Of a stretch of 64,000 nt of DNA, positions 17,626 to 27,723 are shown in pieces. Position 1 is the stretch's first letter. The number at the start of each line of letters is the position of its first letter. Source of the DNA: Pseudomonadota bacterium (GTDB taxonomy: Bacteria > Pseudomonadota > Gammaproteobacteria > Steroidobacterales > Steroidobacteraceae); assembly GCA_016705325.1 (NCBI GenBank), contig JADIYJ010000012.1, positions 124,001-188,000 of the forward strand, given 5' to 3'. Below the pieces are notes generated by a model. It was not told where the DNA came from. It saw only the letters and a list, made by a program, of their open reading frames with translations, and did not search any database. A program made the position numbers and the translations under genes.

Positions 17626-18105
17626 ATGAAGAAACAACTGCTGACTGTTCTATCTTCGATGGCACTTGTGCTGCCGGCCCTCGCGGCCGACCTCCAGGTG
17701 CAATACCCGGCGGGCTATCGCAACTGGCATCACGTCAAAAGCATGGTCATCGACAAAGGCCATCCGCTGTACGAGGCCTTCGGCGGAGTCCATCACGTCT
17801 ACGCGAACCCGAAAGCATTGGCGGGCTATAAGTCCGGGAAGTTCCCGGATGGCGCGATCATCGTGTTCGATCTCTTGGAAGCGAAATCGGCCGACAATGC
17901 CGTCACCGAGGGCGCGCGCAAGGTCGTCGGCGTGATGCACAAGGACGCGAAGAAGTTCGCCGCGACAGGCGGCTGGGGCTTCGAGGGTTTCGGCGGCGGC
18001 GACGAAGCCAACCGTGTCGTGCGTGACAACGCGGCCAGCGCCTGTTTTGCCTGCCACGAGCCGCAGAAGGACCACGACTACGTGTTCAGTCGCTTGCGGG
18101 ATTGA
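17626..18105 (+). CDS. Cytochrome P460 family protein
   Basis: 159 residues with a clear signal peptide (MKKQLLTVLSSMALVLPALA). The mature protein has the P460 pattern YRNWHHVKSMVIDKGHPLYE, GGVHHVYANPKAL, FPDGAIIVFDLLEA and TGGWGFEGFGGGD, and a single heme-binding CFACH at about residues 140-144. Periplasmic P460 hemes oxidise hydroxylamine or nitric oxide in ammonia oxidisers. Many paralogs in other bacteria have unknown substrates, with NO or peroxide detoxification suspected. A strong AGGAGG precedes the ATG. Confidence 0.88.
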   Translation: MKKQLLTVLSSMALVLPALAADLQVQYPAGYRNWHHVKSMVIDKGHPLYEAFGGVHHVYANPKALAGYKSGKFPDGAIIVFDLLEAKSADNAVTEGARKVVGVMHKDAKKFAATGGWGFEGFGGGDEANRVVRDNAASACFACHEPQKDHDYVFSRLRD

Positions 18106-18108
18106 GGC

Positions 18109-18639
18109 ATGGTGTCGATAGAAGCTCCGATGGCCCCCGAGTGGCAGGTTGATGTCTGGTTGAACACCCGAGCGCCGCTGGAACTGTCGCAGTTGCGGGG
18201 TCGGGTGGTTCTGCTGCACGCCTTCCAGATGCTGTGCCCGGGCTGCGCAAGCCACGCCGTGCCGCAGGCGGAACGGGTGCATCAGGAATACGCTGAGCAC
18301 GGCGTGTCCGTCATCGGCTTGCATACCGTTTTCGAGCACCACGCGGCGATGATGCCGGTGGCGCTCGAAGCATTCTTGCATGAATACCGTGTGACCTATC
18401 CGGTGGGCGTGGATGTCGCGGTAGCGGGCACCCCGATCCCAGCAACCATGCGCCGCTACGGGATGCGGGGCACGCCCACGCTGATCCTCATCGACCGCGC
18501 CGGCAAGCTGCGCCTGCACGAATTCGGGCGCGTGGATGACCTGAGATTGGCGATGATGCTCGGACAACTGCTCGCCGACGGACAGTCTGCTGGCCGGATG
18601 ACTGAAAAGGGCCGGTTTCAGAACGGTTCTACCGCGTGA
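18109..18639 (+). CDS. TlpA/redoxin-like thiol-disulfide protein (CPGC)
   Basis: 176 residues, four bases after the P460 gene. It has a thioredoxin-fold redoxin with LHAFQMLCPGCASHAVPQAE (Cys43, Cys46) and the cis-proline region YGMRGTPTLILID. There is no obvious signal peptide or membrane anchor, which is unusual for TlpA-type proteins and suggests a cytoplasmic role. It is third gene of the MarR-linked redox unit. Its 3' end overlaps the convergent MFS gene by 11 bases. Confidence 0.8.
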   Translation: MVSIEAPMAPEWQVDVWLNTRAPLELSQLRGRVVLLHAFQMLCPGCASHAVPQAERVHQEYAEHGVSVIGLHTVFEHHAAMMPVALEAFLHEYRVTYPVGVDVAVAGTPIPATMRRYGMRGTPTLILIDRAGKLRLHEFGRVDDLRLAMMLGQLLADGQSAGRMTEKGRFQNGSTA

Positions 18640-19912
18640 GGGTCGGGTCGGCCCGAGCGCTGCGCGCCGCGATCATCAGCATCCAGCCGCCGCTGATGAA
18701 CAGCAGCAGGATCGAGAGAATCGACAGGCGTTGATCCTGCATGACCGCCGCGGTCACGCCGACCAGGATGGGCCCAACAATGGCCGAGGCCTTGCCCATC
18801 ATGTTGTAGAAGCCGAAGAACTCCGATGACTTGCCCTCCGGCACCAGGCGTCCGTAGTAGCTGCGGCTCAATGACTGGATACCGCCCTGCACCAGCCCGA
18901 TCACGACCGCGAGCAGGAAGAAATCGGACACGTCATCGACGAAATATGCGAAGCAGGTAGCCGCGATGTAGACGGCCAGTGCGATGAAAATGCCGTTGAG
19001 CGCGCCGATGCGCTGGCCGAGCCAGCCGTAGGCGAGCGCGGCGGGAAATCCCACGAACTGCGTCAGCAGCAGCGCCTTGATCAGGCCCGCCTGGTCCAGG
19101 CCGAGCGACAGGCCGTAGTCGATCGCCATCTTGATGATCGTGTTGACGCCGTCGATGTACAGGACGTACGCGATCAGGAACAGCAGCAGTGACTTGTACC
19201 GGCGGATCTCGCCGAGCGTCGTGCTCAGCTCGGAAACGCCGAGTCGGACCGCTGCGCGGACACTGACGGGCGCCCTCGTCGCCACCCTCTCGCGGACGAA
19301 GAACACGCTCGGCAGCGCGAACACGAACCACCAGGCACCGGTCATGACGAATGACACCCGCACCGCCTCGCCCGCGTCGGCCAGCCCGAACAGCGCGGGC
19401 CGCAGTGTCATCAGCACGTTCACGGCGAACAGCAGTCCACCGCCGAGGTAGCCCAGCGCATAGCCGAATCCCGAGACGACGTCGTATTCGTCGGGCTCGG
19501 CCACGTGCAGCAGCAGCGAATCGTTGCAGACGATGCCGCCCCAGAAACCGAGCGAGGCCACGACGTAGAGCGCGGCCGCCCCCAGCCAGTGGCCTTGCGC
19601 GACCAGGGCGAGCCCGGCGGTGGCGGCGGCGCCCAGCACGGTGCACAGCAACAGCAGTCGTACGCGCGAACTGCTGCGGTCGGCGATCGCGCCGAGTACG
19701 GGTGCCAGCAGCGCGACGATCAGGCTCGCGATGCCGCTGGTGACGCCGAGCCGGAAGGTGCTCTCGGTGGCGACGACGCCCGCGTTCCAGTACTGCTTGA
19801 AAAAAACGGGGAAGAAGCCCGCCATCACCGTCGTCGCAAACGCGGAGTTGGCCCAGTCGTAGAACGCCCAGGACAGGACCGGCCGGCGGCGCAGGACGGC
19901 CTTGCTGGTCAC
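18629..19912 (-). CDS. MFS transporter, UMF1/Atg22-like family
   Basis: 427 residues with about 12 hydrophobic segments. The N-terminus VLSWAFYDWANSAFATTVMA is the hallmark of the UMF1 (Atg22-like) MFS branch, and GGIQSLSRSYYGRLVPEGKS is its second conserved loop. The fungal relative exports amino acids from vacuoles; the bacterial substrate is unknown. It lies 7 nt downstream of prfC on the same strand. Confidence 0.85.
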   Translation of the reverse strand: MTSKAVLRRRPVLSWAFYDWANSAFATTVMAGFFPVFFKQYWNAGVVATESTFRLGVTSGIASLIVALLAPVLGAIADRSSSRVRLLLLCTVLGAAATAGLALVAQGHWLGAAALYVVASLGFWGGIVCNDSLLLHVAEPDEYDVVSGFGYALGYLGGGLLFAVNVLMTLRPALFGLADAGEAVRVSFVMTGAWWFVFALPSVFFVRERVATRAPVSVRAAVRLGVSELSTTLGEIRRYKSLLLFLIAYVLYIDGVNTIIKMAIDYGLSLGLDQAGLIKALLLTQFVGFPAALAYGWLGQRIGALNGIFIALAVYIAATCFAYFVDDVSDFFLLAVVIGLVQGGIQSLSRSYYGRLVPEGKSSEFFGFYNMMGKASAIVGPILVGVTAAVMQDQRLSILSILLLFISGGWMLMIAARSARADPTLTR

Positions 19913-19919
19913 TCCTCGC

Positions 19920-21511
<1,592 letters not shown>

Positions 21512-21515
<4 letters not shown>

Positions 21516-22012
21516 CCGCCGGATTTTACCGGCAATGACAGCTTGAGGACCAACGCATCCTCGCGACCGACTTCTGCCTGGTAGTAGCCACGCCGGCGAC
21601 CGACCTCGACGAACCCCAGTGACTGGTACAGCGCGATCGCATGCAGATTCGACGGCCGCACCTCCAGCAACACGTCCTGCATGCCCGCCTGGACCGAGCG
21701 CTCGATCAGCAGCAGCAGCAGGCGGCGGCCGATGCCGCGGCCGCGGACAGCCTCGGCGACACAGAGATTGAGCACGTGCGCCTCGCCCGCGCCCATTGCG
21801 ACGACGCCGTAAGCGACGATTTCGCCCACGCTTTCCGCCACGCGGCAGAGGTAGCCGACACGCAGGCAGTCGCGGAAGATGCTTTCGCTCCAGGGGAATG
21901 GATACGAGGATCGCTCGACCGCACCCACGCTGGTAACGTCGAAGGGCGTCATCGCGCGAAACCGCACGAGGTTCCCGGACTGGGACGCGGGCGTGATCTC
22001 GGCCGTACTCAC
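21512..22012 (-). CDS. rimI: Ribosomal protein S18 alanine N-acetyltransferase
   Basis: 166 residues from a GTG at 22012 that overlaps the UDG stop (GTGA). It is a GNAT fold with YPFPWSESIFRDCL, HVLNLCVAEAVRGRGIGRRL (acetyl-CoA loop R-G-x-G-I-G) and LHAIALYQSLGFVEVGRRRG YY, all RimI landmarks. RimI acetylates the N-terminal Ala of S18. It sits between the UDG gene and prfC with overlaps on both sides, so it is part of a polycistronic unit. Confidence 0.88.
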
Positions 22013-22692
22013 GTCCGGCCGCCGCAGGCTGACTCCTGCTCCAGCCGGCCGAACAGTTGCCTGGCATGCAGGAGGTCCTGCCAGGACTTGCGCTTTTCGC
22101 CGGGACTGCGCAGCAGGTAGGCGGGGTGATAAGTCACGACCACGGGCCACGCTTGCGCACCGAACGAGTGCACCTTGCCGCGCAGCCTGGCGATGGGCGT
22201 CTCCGTGGCCAGCAGGTTCTGGGCCGCGATGCGGCCCACCGCGATCACCAGCGTCGGATTGACCAGGGCGACCTGCCGTTCCAGGTAGCGGCGGCAGCTG
22301 GCTGCCTCGCCCGGCTTCGGGTCACGATTGTCGGGCGGACGGCACTTGAGCACGTTGGCGATGAACACGTCCTCCCGGCGCAGGCCGAGCGCGCGAATCA
22401 TCGACGTCAGCAACTGCCCGGCACGGCCGACGAACGGCTCACCCTGCCTGTCTTCCTCGACACCCGGCGCTTCACCGATGAACATCCAGCGGGCCGTGCG
22501 ACTGCCCACTCCGAACACCGTCTGGGTGCGCGTGGCATGCAGGTCACAGCGCTGGCAGGCAGCGACTGCGGCACGCAATTCGTCCCAATCGAGGTTCGCC
22601 ACGTCGTCCGGATGGGGCGCCAACGCCCTGCGCGGCACGTAGACGTCCACGCCGAGCGCCTGCAGGTACGCGACCTGGCGGGCATCCACCAT
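22009..22692 (-). CDS. Uracil-DNA glycosylase, family 4 (Fe-S type)
   Basis: 227 residues from the ATG at 22692. Motif A is GEAPGVEEDRQGEPFVGRAG (about 73-92). The four 4Fe-4S ligands fit Cys46, Cys49, Cys117 and Cys133 (CQRC, LKCRPP, ASCRRY). The C-terminal motif TYHPAYLLR replaces the HPS loop. Family 4 UDGs remove uracil from DNA and resemble the phage SPO1 polymerase-like protein. Placing it next to rimI is common, since tsaB-rimI-UDG clusters recur in proteobacteria, but tsaB is absent here. Confidence 0.92.
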   Translation of the reverse strand: MVDARQVAYLQALGVDVYVPRRALAPHPDDVANLDWDELRAAVAACQRCDLHATRTQTVFGVGSRTARWMFIGEAPGVEEDRQGEPFVGRAGQLLTSMIRALGLRREDVFIANVLKCRPPDNRDPKPGEAASCRRYLERQVALVNPTLVIAVGRIAAQNLLATETPIARLRGKVHSFGAQAWPVVVTYHPAYLLRSPGEKRKSWQDLLHARQLFGRLEQESACGGRT

Positions 22693-22696
22693 CCGC

Positions 22697-23491
22697 TCAG
22701 CCTCCCTGCTCCGGGCGCGTGCGGCGGCCGCGGCGCATCCTGCGCCACGCCCACCACAGGGGGCCGGAACTGGCGTAGACCGCAAACAACGCGAACAGCA
22801 TCTCCGGCGGACTGGATCCAACCAGCACGAACCCGAGCGGCACCAGCACGGTGAAGGCGACCGGGATGCGCATGCGCGGGTCGAGGTCCTTGCCGCTCAG
22901 GTAACGGAAGCGGCTGACCATCAGGCTGCCCGCGATCAGCGCCACCGCAAAGGCCAGGATGAGGTCACGCAGGCCCTCACGCTGCAGGGACTCGAGCATC
23001 CAGACGAAGCCCGCGAGCACGGCCGCACCCGATGGACTCGGCAGGCCCTCGAAAAACCGCTTGTCGGCCGTGTCGACCTTGGTGTTGAAACGCGCGAGCC
23101 GGATGGCGACGCAGGCGGCATAGAAGAACGTCGCGAGCCAGCCGAGTCGTCCCCAGAGAAAGCCGTACTCGGCGATGCGGGCCACGCCCCACTGGTACGC
23201 CACGACGGCCGGCGCCAGGCCGAAGGCCACCATGTCCGAGAGGCTGTCGAACTGCGCGCCGAAGTCGCTCTGCGTATTGGTCCAGCGCGCGATGCGGCCG
23301 TCGAGCCCGTCGCAGACCATGGCGATGAAGATCGCCATGCCGGCACGGTCGAAATTGCCGTCCGTCGCCGCCACGATCGCGTAGAAACCCGAGAACAGGA
23401 CCGCAGTCGTGAACAGGTTGGGCAGCAGGTAGACACCGCGGCTGCGCGGACGCGGTCGAACGGCGCCCGTTGCGGGAGATTCAGTCGTCAT
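22697..23491 (-). CDS. pssA: CDP-diacylglycerol-serine O-phosphatidyltransferase
   Basis: 264 residues starting MTTESPATGAVRPRPRSRGV. The CDP-alcohol phosphatidyltransferase motif is complete in DGLDGRIARWTN followed by SDFGAQFDSLSD. Six to eight membrane segments follow, beginning VYLLPNLFTTAVLFSGF. The enzyme makes phosphatidylserine, precursor of phosphatidylethanolamine. It is divergent from proS across 151 nt and lies four bases upstream of the UDG start. Confidence 0.92.
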   Translation of the reverse strand: MTTESPATGAVRPRPRSRGVYLLPNLFTTAVLFSGFYAIVAATDGNFDRAGMAIFIAMVCDGLDGRIARWTNTQSDFGAQFDSLSDMVAFGLAPAVVAYQWGVARIAEYGFLWGRLGWLATFFYAACVAIRLARFNTKVDTADKRFFEGLPSPSGAAVLAGFVWMLESLQREGLRDLILAFAVALIAGSLMVSRFRYLSGKDLDPRMRIPVAFTVLVPLGFVLVGSSPPEMLFALFAVYASSGPLWWAWRRMRRGRRTRPEQGG

Positions 23492-23642
23492 GGATGGCGC
23501 CACCTGGCGGGTGTGAGCGGCCTCCATGATAGGTAGCGCGGAGTCTTCGCACAACGCAGCCTTGCAAGGTGCCCCGGTGGCGCCGGGCAATGCGGCCCGC
23601 TCTGGTACCATGAACGCGCTTTTTCTGCTGCCTGGACGCGAC

Positions 23643-25361
23643 ATGCGACTCTCGACCTATCCTGTCACGACCCTGCGCGACGTTCCTGCCGATGCCGAGG
23701 TGGTGAGTCACCAGCTCATGCTGCGCGCCAGCCTGATCCGGCGCCTCGCGGGCGGCATGTACACCTGGTTGCCGGTCGGCCTGCGGGTGCTGCGCAAGGT
23801 CGAGAACATCGTCCGCGAGGAAATGAACCGCGCCGGTGCGTTCGAAGTGCTGATGCCGACCATGCAGCCCGCCGAGTTGTGGGTCGAATCCGGCCGCTGG
23901 GACAGGTTCGGGCCGGAGCTGCTGCGCATCAAGGACCGGCACGACCGCTCGTTCTGCTACGGCCCGACGCACGAAGAAGTGATCACGGACATCGCGCGTC
24001 GGGAACTGAAGAGCTACCGCCAGCTGCCGGTCAATTTTTACCAGATCCAGACCAAGTTCCGCGACGAGATCCGCCCGCGCTTCGGCGTGATGCGTGCGCG
24101 CGAATTCACGATGAAGGATGCGTATTCGTTCCACCTCGACGACGCCTCGCTGGTGCAGGGATACCAGGCCATGTACCGCGCGTACACGGCCATCTTCGAG
24201 CGCCTGCAGCTGAGGTTCCGCGCGGTCCGCGCGGATACGGGCAGCATCGGCGGCAGCGCGTCGCAGGAATTCCACGTGCTTGCCGATTCGGGCGAGGACG
24301 CCATCGCGTTCTCCGATAGCGACGACTACGCCGCGAACCTGGAAATGGCCGAAGCGCTGGCGCCGGCGACGCCGCGGGGCGCAGCGACAGCGGCCCTGCA
24401 GAAAGTCGCGACGCCGAAAGTCCGCACGATCGACGACCTGACGAAGTACCTCGGCGTCACGGCCGACAAGTGCATGAAGACGCTGCTGGTCGAGGGCGAC
24501 CAGGGTGGCGCCGTCGCGATGATCGTCCGCGGCGACCACGAACTGAATGCCGTGAAGGCGCAGAAGCTGCCGGGCGTGGCGTCGCCGTTACGCATGGCGA
24601 GCGTCGAAGCGGTCCTCGCCACGGCCGGCTGCGAACCCGGCTTCATCGGACCCGTGGGCTTGCGGTGCAAGGTCTACGTGGACCGTTCGGCGGCCCACAT
24701 GGCGGACTTCGTCTGCGGCGCCAACGAACGCGACATGCACTTCACCGGCGCGAACTGGGGCCGCGACCTGCCGCAAGGCGAGGTCGTCGACCTTCGCAAC
24801 GTGGTCGCCGGCGACCCGAGTCCGACCGGCAAGGGCACGCTCGGCATCGCGCGGGGCATCGAGGTCGGCCACATCTTCCAGCTGGGCCGCAAGTACAGCG
24901 AAGCGATGAATGCCACCGTGCTCGACGAGCAGGGCAAGTCGGTCAACATGGCCATGGGTTGTTATGGCATCGGTGTGACGCGCGTCGTGGCAGCGGCCAT
25001 CGAACAGAATCACGATGAGCGCGGCATCATCTGGCCGGAACCCATCGCGCCGTTCGACGTGTCGATCATCCCGATCAACCTGCAGAAGTCCGCACGCGTC
25101 CAGCAAGCGACAGAAGCGCTGTACGCGGAACTGACCGCGGCCGGCTTCGAGGTCGTGCTCGACGACCGCGACGCGCGACCCGGCGTGAAGTTTGCCGACG
25201 ACGAGCTCATCGGCATTCCGCATCGCATTGTCATCGGCGACAAAGGCCTCGAGCGCGGCGTGCTCGAATACAAGCGCCGCCGTGACGGCCTCGCGGCCGA
25301 CGTGCCATTGGCCGAGGTGGCGACCTTCCTGCGCGACAAGCGGAGTAACCCGCGACCCTGA
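23643..25361 (+). CDS. proS: Prolyl-tRNA synthetase
   Basis: 572 residues from the ATG at 23643 (MRLSTYPVTTLRDVPADAEV), the usual bacterial N-terminus; an ATG at 23610 is possible but extends past the family start. It has class II motifs 1-3 (LMPTMQPAELW, FRDEIRPRFGVMRAREFTMKD, MGCYGIGVTRVVAA), a YbaK-like editing insertion at about residues 225-385, and the C-terminal anticodon domain (DDRDARPGVKFADDELIG). It is the long, editing-competent ProS type. Confidence 0.96.
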   Translation: MRLSTYPVTTLRDVPADAEVVSHQLMLRASLIRRLAGGMYTWLPVGLRVLRKVENIVREEMNRAGAFEVLMPTMQPAELWVESGRWDRFGPELLRIKDRHDRSFCYGPTHEEVITDIARRELKSYRQLPVNFYQIQTKFRDEIRPRFGVMRAREFTMKDAYSFHLDDASLVQGYQAMYRAYTAIFERLQLRFRAVRADTGSIGGSASQEFHVLADSGEDAIAFSDSDDYAANLEMAEALAPATPRGAATAALQKVATPKVRTIDDLTKYLGVTADKCMKTLLVEGDQGGAVAMIVRGDHELNAVKAQKLPGVASPLRMASVEAVLATAGCEPGFIGPVGLRCKVYVDRSAAHMADFVCGANERDMHFTGANWGRDLPQGEVVDLRNVVAGDPSPTGKGTLGIARGIEVGHIFQLGRKYSEAMNATVLDEQGKSVNMAMGCYGIGVTRVVAAAIEQNHDERGIIWPEPIAPFDVSIIPINLQKSARVQQATEALYAELTAAGFEVVLDDRDARPGVKFADDELIGIPHRIVIGDKGLERGVLEYKRRRDGLAADVPLAEVATFLRDKRSNPRP

Positions 25362-25367
25362 ACCTCC

Positions 25368-25946
25368 ATGCGCCGCACGCCGACCATTGCCCTGCTGTTG
25401 TTCGCCGCGTGCGTCCTGCCCTGGGCCATCGCCCGCGCCGATCGCCAGATGGACCCTGAATTGCGCGGCGTCGTCGCGGCTGCCATCGAACCCACGCGCT
25501 GCTTCGACGACAAGTACGAGCAGGCGGTGTGGTTCGCAACGATGGAGCCGCGCCTGACGCGCTATGTCGGCAACGACCGGGAGCGCGAGCAGATCCTGCA
25601 CGCCGTCCACTGCGAGGCGAAGCGCGTCAACATTCCGCCCGAGCTCGTGCTCGCCGTGATGGACGTCGAAAGCCGCTTCGACCGCTTCGCGGTCTCGTCC
25701 GCCGGCGCCGTGGGCCTGATGCAGGTCATGCCCTTCTGGCCGCGCGAACTCGGCATGAGCAACGATCAACTCGTGCGCATACCGGACAACGTCCGCATGG
25801 GCACGACCATCCTCGGCTACTACCTGCGCAAGGAACGCGGCAATTACCAGCGGGCGCTGCAGCGCTACAACGGCAGCCTGGGCCGGCCGCAATACTCGGA
25901 CATGGTGATCGATCGGTTGGCGTCGCGCTGGACACTCGCGAACTGA
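25368..25946 (+). CDS. Lytic transglycosylase, SLT domain
   Basis: 192 residues with a signal peptide (MRRTPTIALLLFAACVLPWA). The SLT domain has the catalytic Glu in VLAVMDVESRFDRFAVSS, then AGAVGLMQVMPFWPRELG and the distal LQRYNGSLG. It cleaves peptidoglycan with 1,6-anhydro ring formation in the periplasm. It lies six bases after proS. Secretion and all core motifs are intact; the specific family member is not assigned. Confidence 0.9.
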   Translation: MRRTPTIALLLFAACVLPWAIARADRQMDPELRGVVAAAIEPTRCFDDKYEQAVWFATMEPRLTRYVGNDREREQILHAVHCEAKRVNIPPELVLAVMDVESRFDRFAVSSAGAVGLMQVMPFWPRELGMSNDQLVRIPDNVRMGTTILGYYLRKERGNYQRALQRYNGSLGRPQYSDMVIDRLASRWTLAN

Positions 25947-25962
25947 TCTGGAGCCGGGACCG

Positions 25963-26241
25963 TCAGGTCGTGCGGAATACCTTTGGCCACGGCTGGACTG
26001 ATTCCGGGGAGAGTTCTTCGCTCGCCACCGCACTCACGCTCGAGCCCGGCGAGCCGGCCCAGAGCCAGTGGCAGAGCGCGTCGACGGCGGCAGGTGCGCC
26101 ACAGGCGAGAACTTCGACTCGTCCATCGGGCAGGTTGCGCGCATGCCCGGTGACGCCCAGCGATTCGGCACGGATACGGGTGCTGGCACGGTAGAACACG
26201 CCCTGGACGCGACCGGCGACGAAGCAGCGACGTGCGATCAA
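25963..26241 (-). CDS. Acylphosphatase
   Basis: 92 residues, full family length. It has the catalytic Arg in VAGRVQGVFYRAST and the Asn in GHARNLPDGRVEVLACG, with the alpha/beta sandwich spacing kept. It hydrolyses acyl phosphates in the cytoplasm. Its ATG overlaps the stop of the DUF4398 gene by four bases, so the two are coupled. Confidence 0.93.
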   Translation of the reverse strand: MIARRCFVAGRVQGVFYRASTRIRAESLGVTGHARNLPDGRVEVLACGAPAAVDALCHWLWAGSPGSSVSAVASEELSPESVQPWPKVFRTT

Positions 26242-26549
26242 GGCTGGTGCGACGCCTTCGCACTTTCGGCAAGGCTGCGGGCTTCGACGGCCCTGGTGCG
26301 GGCGAGTTCCGCCTGGTCGCGGGCGCTACGATAATCGCCGCGCCGCAGGTGGCTTTCCGCACTCATCAGCAATTGTCTGGCCTCCCCCATGACTTCGGGC
26401 GCCGCGGCCGTGGCGCCTGCCCGCTCCGCGGCGCGAACCGCCTGCCGGGCATTGCTCATCTCCTGCACCGGCGCGCCGGCACAACCGCTCACGACCGCCC
26501 CGGAAAGCAGTGCAAGAGCCAGCAGGAGCGGCAAAATGATGCGCGGCAA
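26238..26549 (-). CDS. DUF4398 lipoprotein
   Basis: About 103 residues if a TTG at 26549 is used (MPRIILPLLLALALLSGA), which places the signal peptide at the N-terminus; an ATG at 26648 would add 33 residues. The lipobox is VSGC, followed by AGAPVQEMSNARQAVRAAER and a helical DUF4398 domain (EARQLLMSAESHLRRGDYRS, ARDQAELARTRAVEA). DUF4398 proteins are small envelope lipoproteins of unknown role, often near OmpA-like genes. It is coupled to acylphosphatase. Confidence 0.75.
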   Translation of the reverse strand: MPRIILPLLLALALLSGAVVSGCAGAPVQEMSNARQAVRAAERAGATAAAPEVMGEARQLLMSAESHLRRGDYRSARDQAELARTRAVEARSLAESAKASHQP

Positions 26550-26691
26550 GCGGAGAAAGCCCTGTTGGAAAGAGGCAGGACGCAGGCGACCGTAACAAGC
26601 GATCCCTGTATCGTCAAGGCTCGCGGACCTAGAATCCGCGCGCCACATGCAGGACGCAACGAGTCGTCCAGACCCGAGGGCGGCTACAGAC

Positions 26692-27300
26692 ATGACTGAA
26701 GTGCTCGTTCTTTACTATTCCAGGCACGGCGCCACGGCCGAAGTGGCCCGTCACGTCGTGCGTGGCATCGAATCGGTCGCGGCTGTCACAGCGCGCCTAC
26801 GCACCGTACCGCCGGTTTCAACGACCACGGCAGCCACCGACGCAGCCGTGCCGGAATGCGGGCCACCGTACGCGACGCACGACGATTTGACTCAATGTGA
26901 CGGCCTGGCGCTCGGCAGCCCGACCCGCTTCGGCAACATGGCGGCGCCGCTCAAGCATTTCCTGGACGGAACCAGCTCACTCTGGTTGAACGGCGCGCTC
27001 GACCGCAAGCCAGCGGCGGTCTTCAGTTCGACGTCGTCCATGCACGGCGGGCAGGAATCCACCCTGCTGACGATGATGGTGCCCTTGTTGCACCACGGCA
27101 TGTACCTGGTTGGCCTGCCCTACACCGCGCCGGCACTGAATCGAACTCGCACCGGAGGATCGCCGTACGGGGCCACGCACCTGGCGACACACGGTGCGCC
27201 CCAGCCGAGGCTGAGCGATGACGAGCGCGAGCTCGCGCAGCTGCTGGGCCGGCGACTGGCTGAGCTGGCCGTTGCCGGTCAAGCGGTGCGTCGTGGCTGA
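26692..27300 (+). CDS. wrbA: WrbA-type NAD(P)H:quinone oxidoreductase
   Basis: 202 residues from the ATG at 26692 (MTEVLVLYYSRHGATAEVAR). It is a flavodoxin fold with the FMN phosphate loop YSRHGATAEVA, ALGSPTRFGNMAAPLKHFLD, and the WrbA loop STSSMHGGQESTLLTMMVPL, then GGSPYGATHLA. WrbA performs two-electron quinone reduction, avoiding semiquinone radicals. It is followed by a DUF2069 gene whose GTG overlaps its last codons, a conserved pair. Confidence 0.92.
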   Translation: MTEVLVLYYSRHGATAEVARHVVRGIESVAAVTARLRTVPPVSTTTAATDAAVPECGPPYATHDDLTQCDGLALGSPTRFGNMAAPLKHFLDGTSSLWLNGALDRKPAAVFSSTSSMHGGQESTLLTMMVPLLHHGMYLVGLPYTAPALNRTRTGGSPYGATHLATHGAPQPRLSDDERELAQLLGRRLAELAVAGQAVRRG

Positions 27301-27667
27301 TGCAAAGTCGACCAACGCCGCGGCAGCGGGCCGCGCGCGCGCCGCTGCATTGACGCTGCTGGCGCTGCTCGCCGTCGCCTCGCTGCTGGCCGCCTGCCGG
27401 GGTGAACGCAGTGTCGTGTCGATCGGGTTGCTGATACTGCTGCTGGTAACGCCCCTCGCGATCGCCGTGCCGGGCATGCTGGCACGCAACCGCCGCACGT
27501 TCGCCTGGGCCACGCTTTGCGTCACGCCCCACTTCATCTATGCGTTGACCGAGCTGGTCGCCAACCCGTCGATCCGCGCGCTTGCGGCGTCGATCCTGCT
27601 GCTGAGCCTGGCGCTGGTCGTGACGTTGGTCGCATACCTGCGACTGACCGGGACAGGCGCAAGTTAG
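27293..27667 (+). CDS. DUF2069 membrane protein
   Basis: 124 residues from a GTG overlapping the wrbA stop. Four hydrophobic segments include LTLLALLAVASLLAACRG, IGLLILLLVTPLAIAVPGML and ILLLSLALVVTLVAYL, with TWATLCVTPHFIYALTEL-like family core here as FAWATLCVTPHFIYALTE. DUF2069 proteins are small inner-membrane proteins of unknown function that follow wrbA in many gammaproteobacteria. A degraded palindromic element starts eight bases after its stop. Confidence 0.85.
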   Translation: MADAKSTNAAAAGRARAAALTLLALLAVASLLAACRGERSVVSIGLLILLLVTPLAIAVPGMLARNRRTFAWATLCVTPHFIYALTELVANPSIRALAASILLLSLALVVTLVAYLRLTGTGAS

Positions 27668-27674
27668 GGGCGTT

Positions 27675-27723
27675 GTTTCAGGTCACTTCCGGGCGAGCGG
27701 AACGGCAGACACGCGCCGGACAT
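27675..27723 (+). repeat. Degraded palindromic element, copy D
   Basis: A 25-nt left arm (27675-27699) ends in TCCGGGCGAGCG, followed by the core GAACGGCAGACA (27700-27711, one change from consensus) and CGC. The right side no longer complements the left arm, and no second hairpin is seen. It forms the 3' end of the truncated marC frame. Confidence 0.65.
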
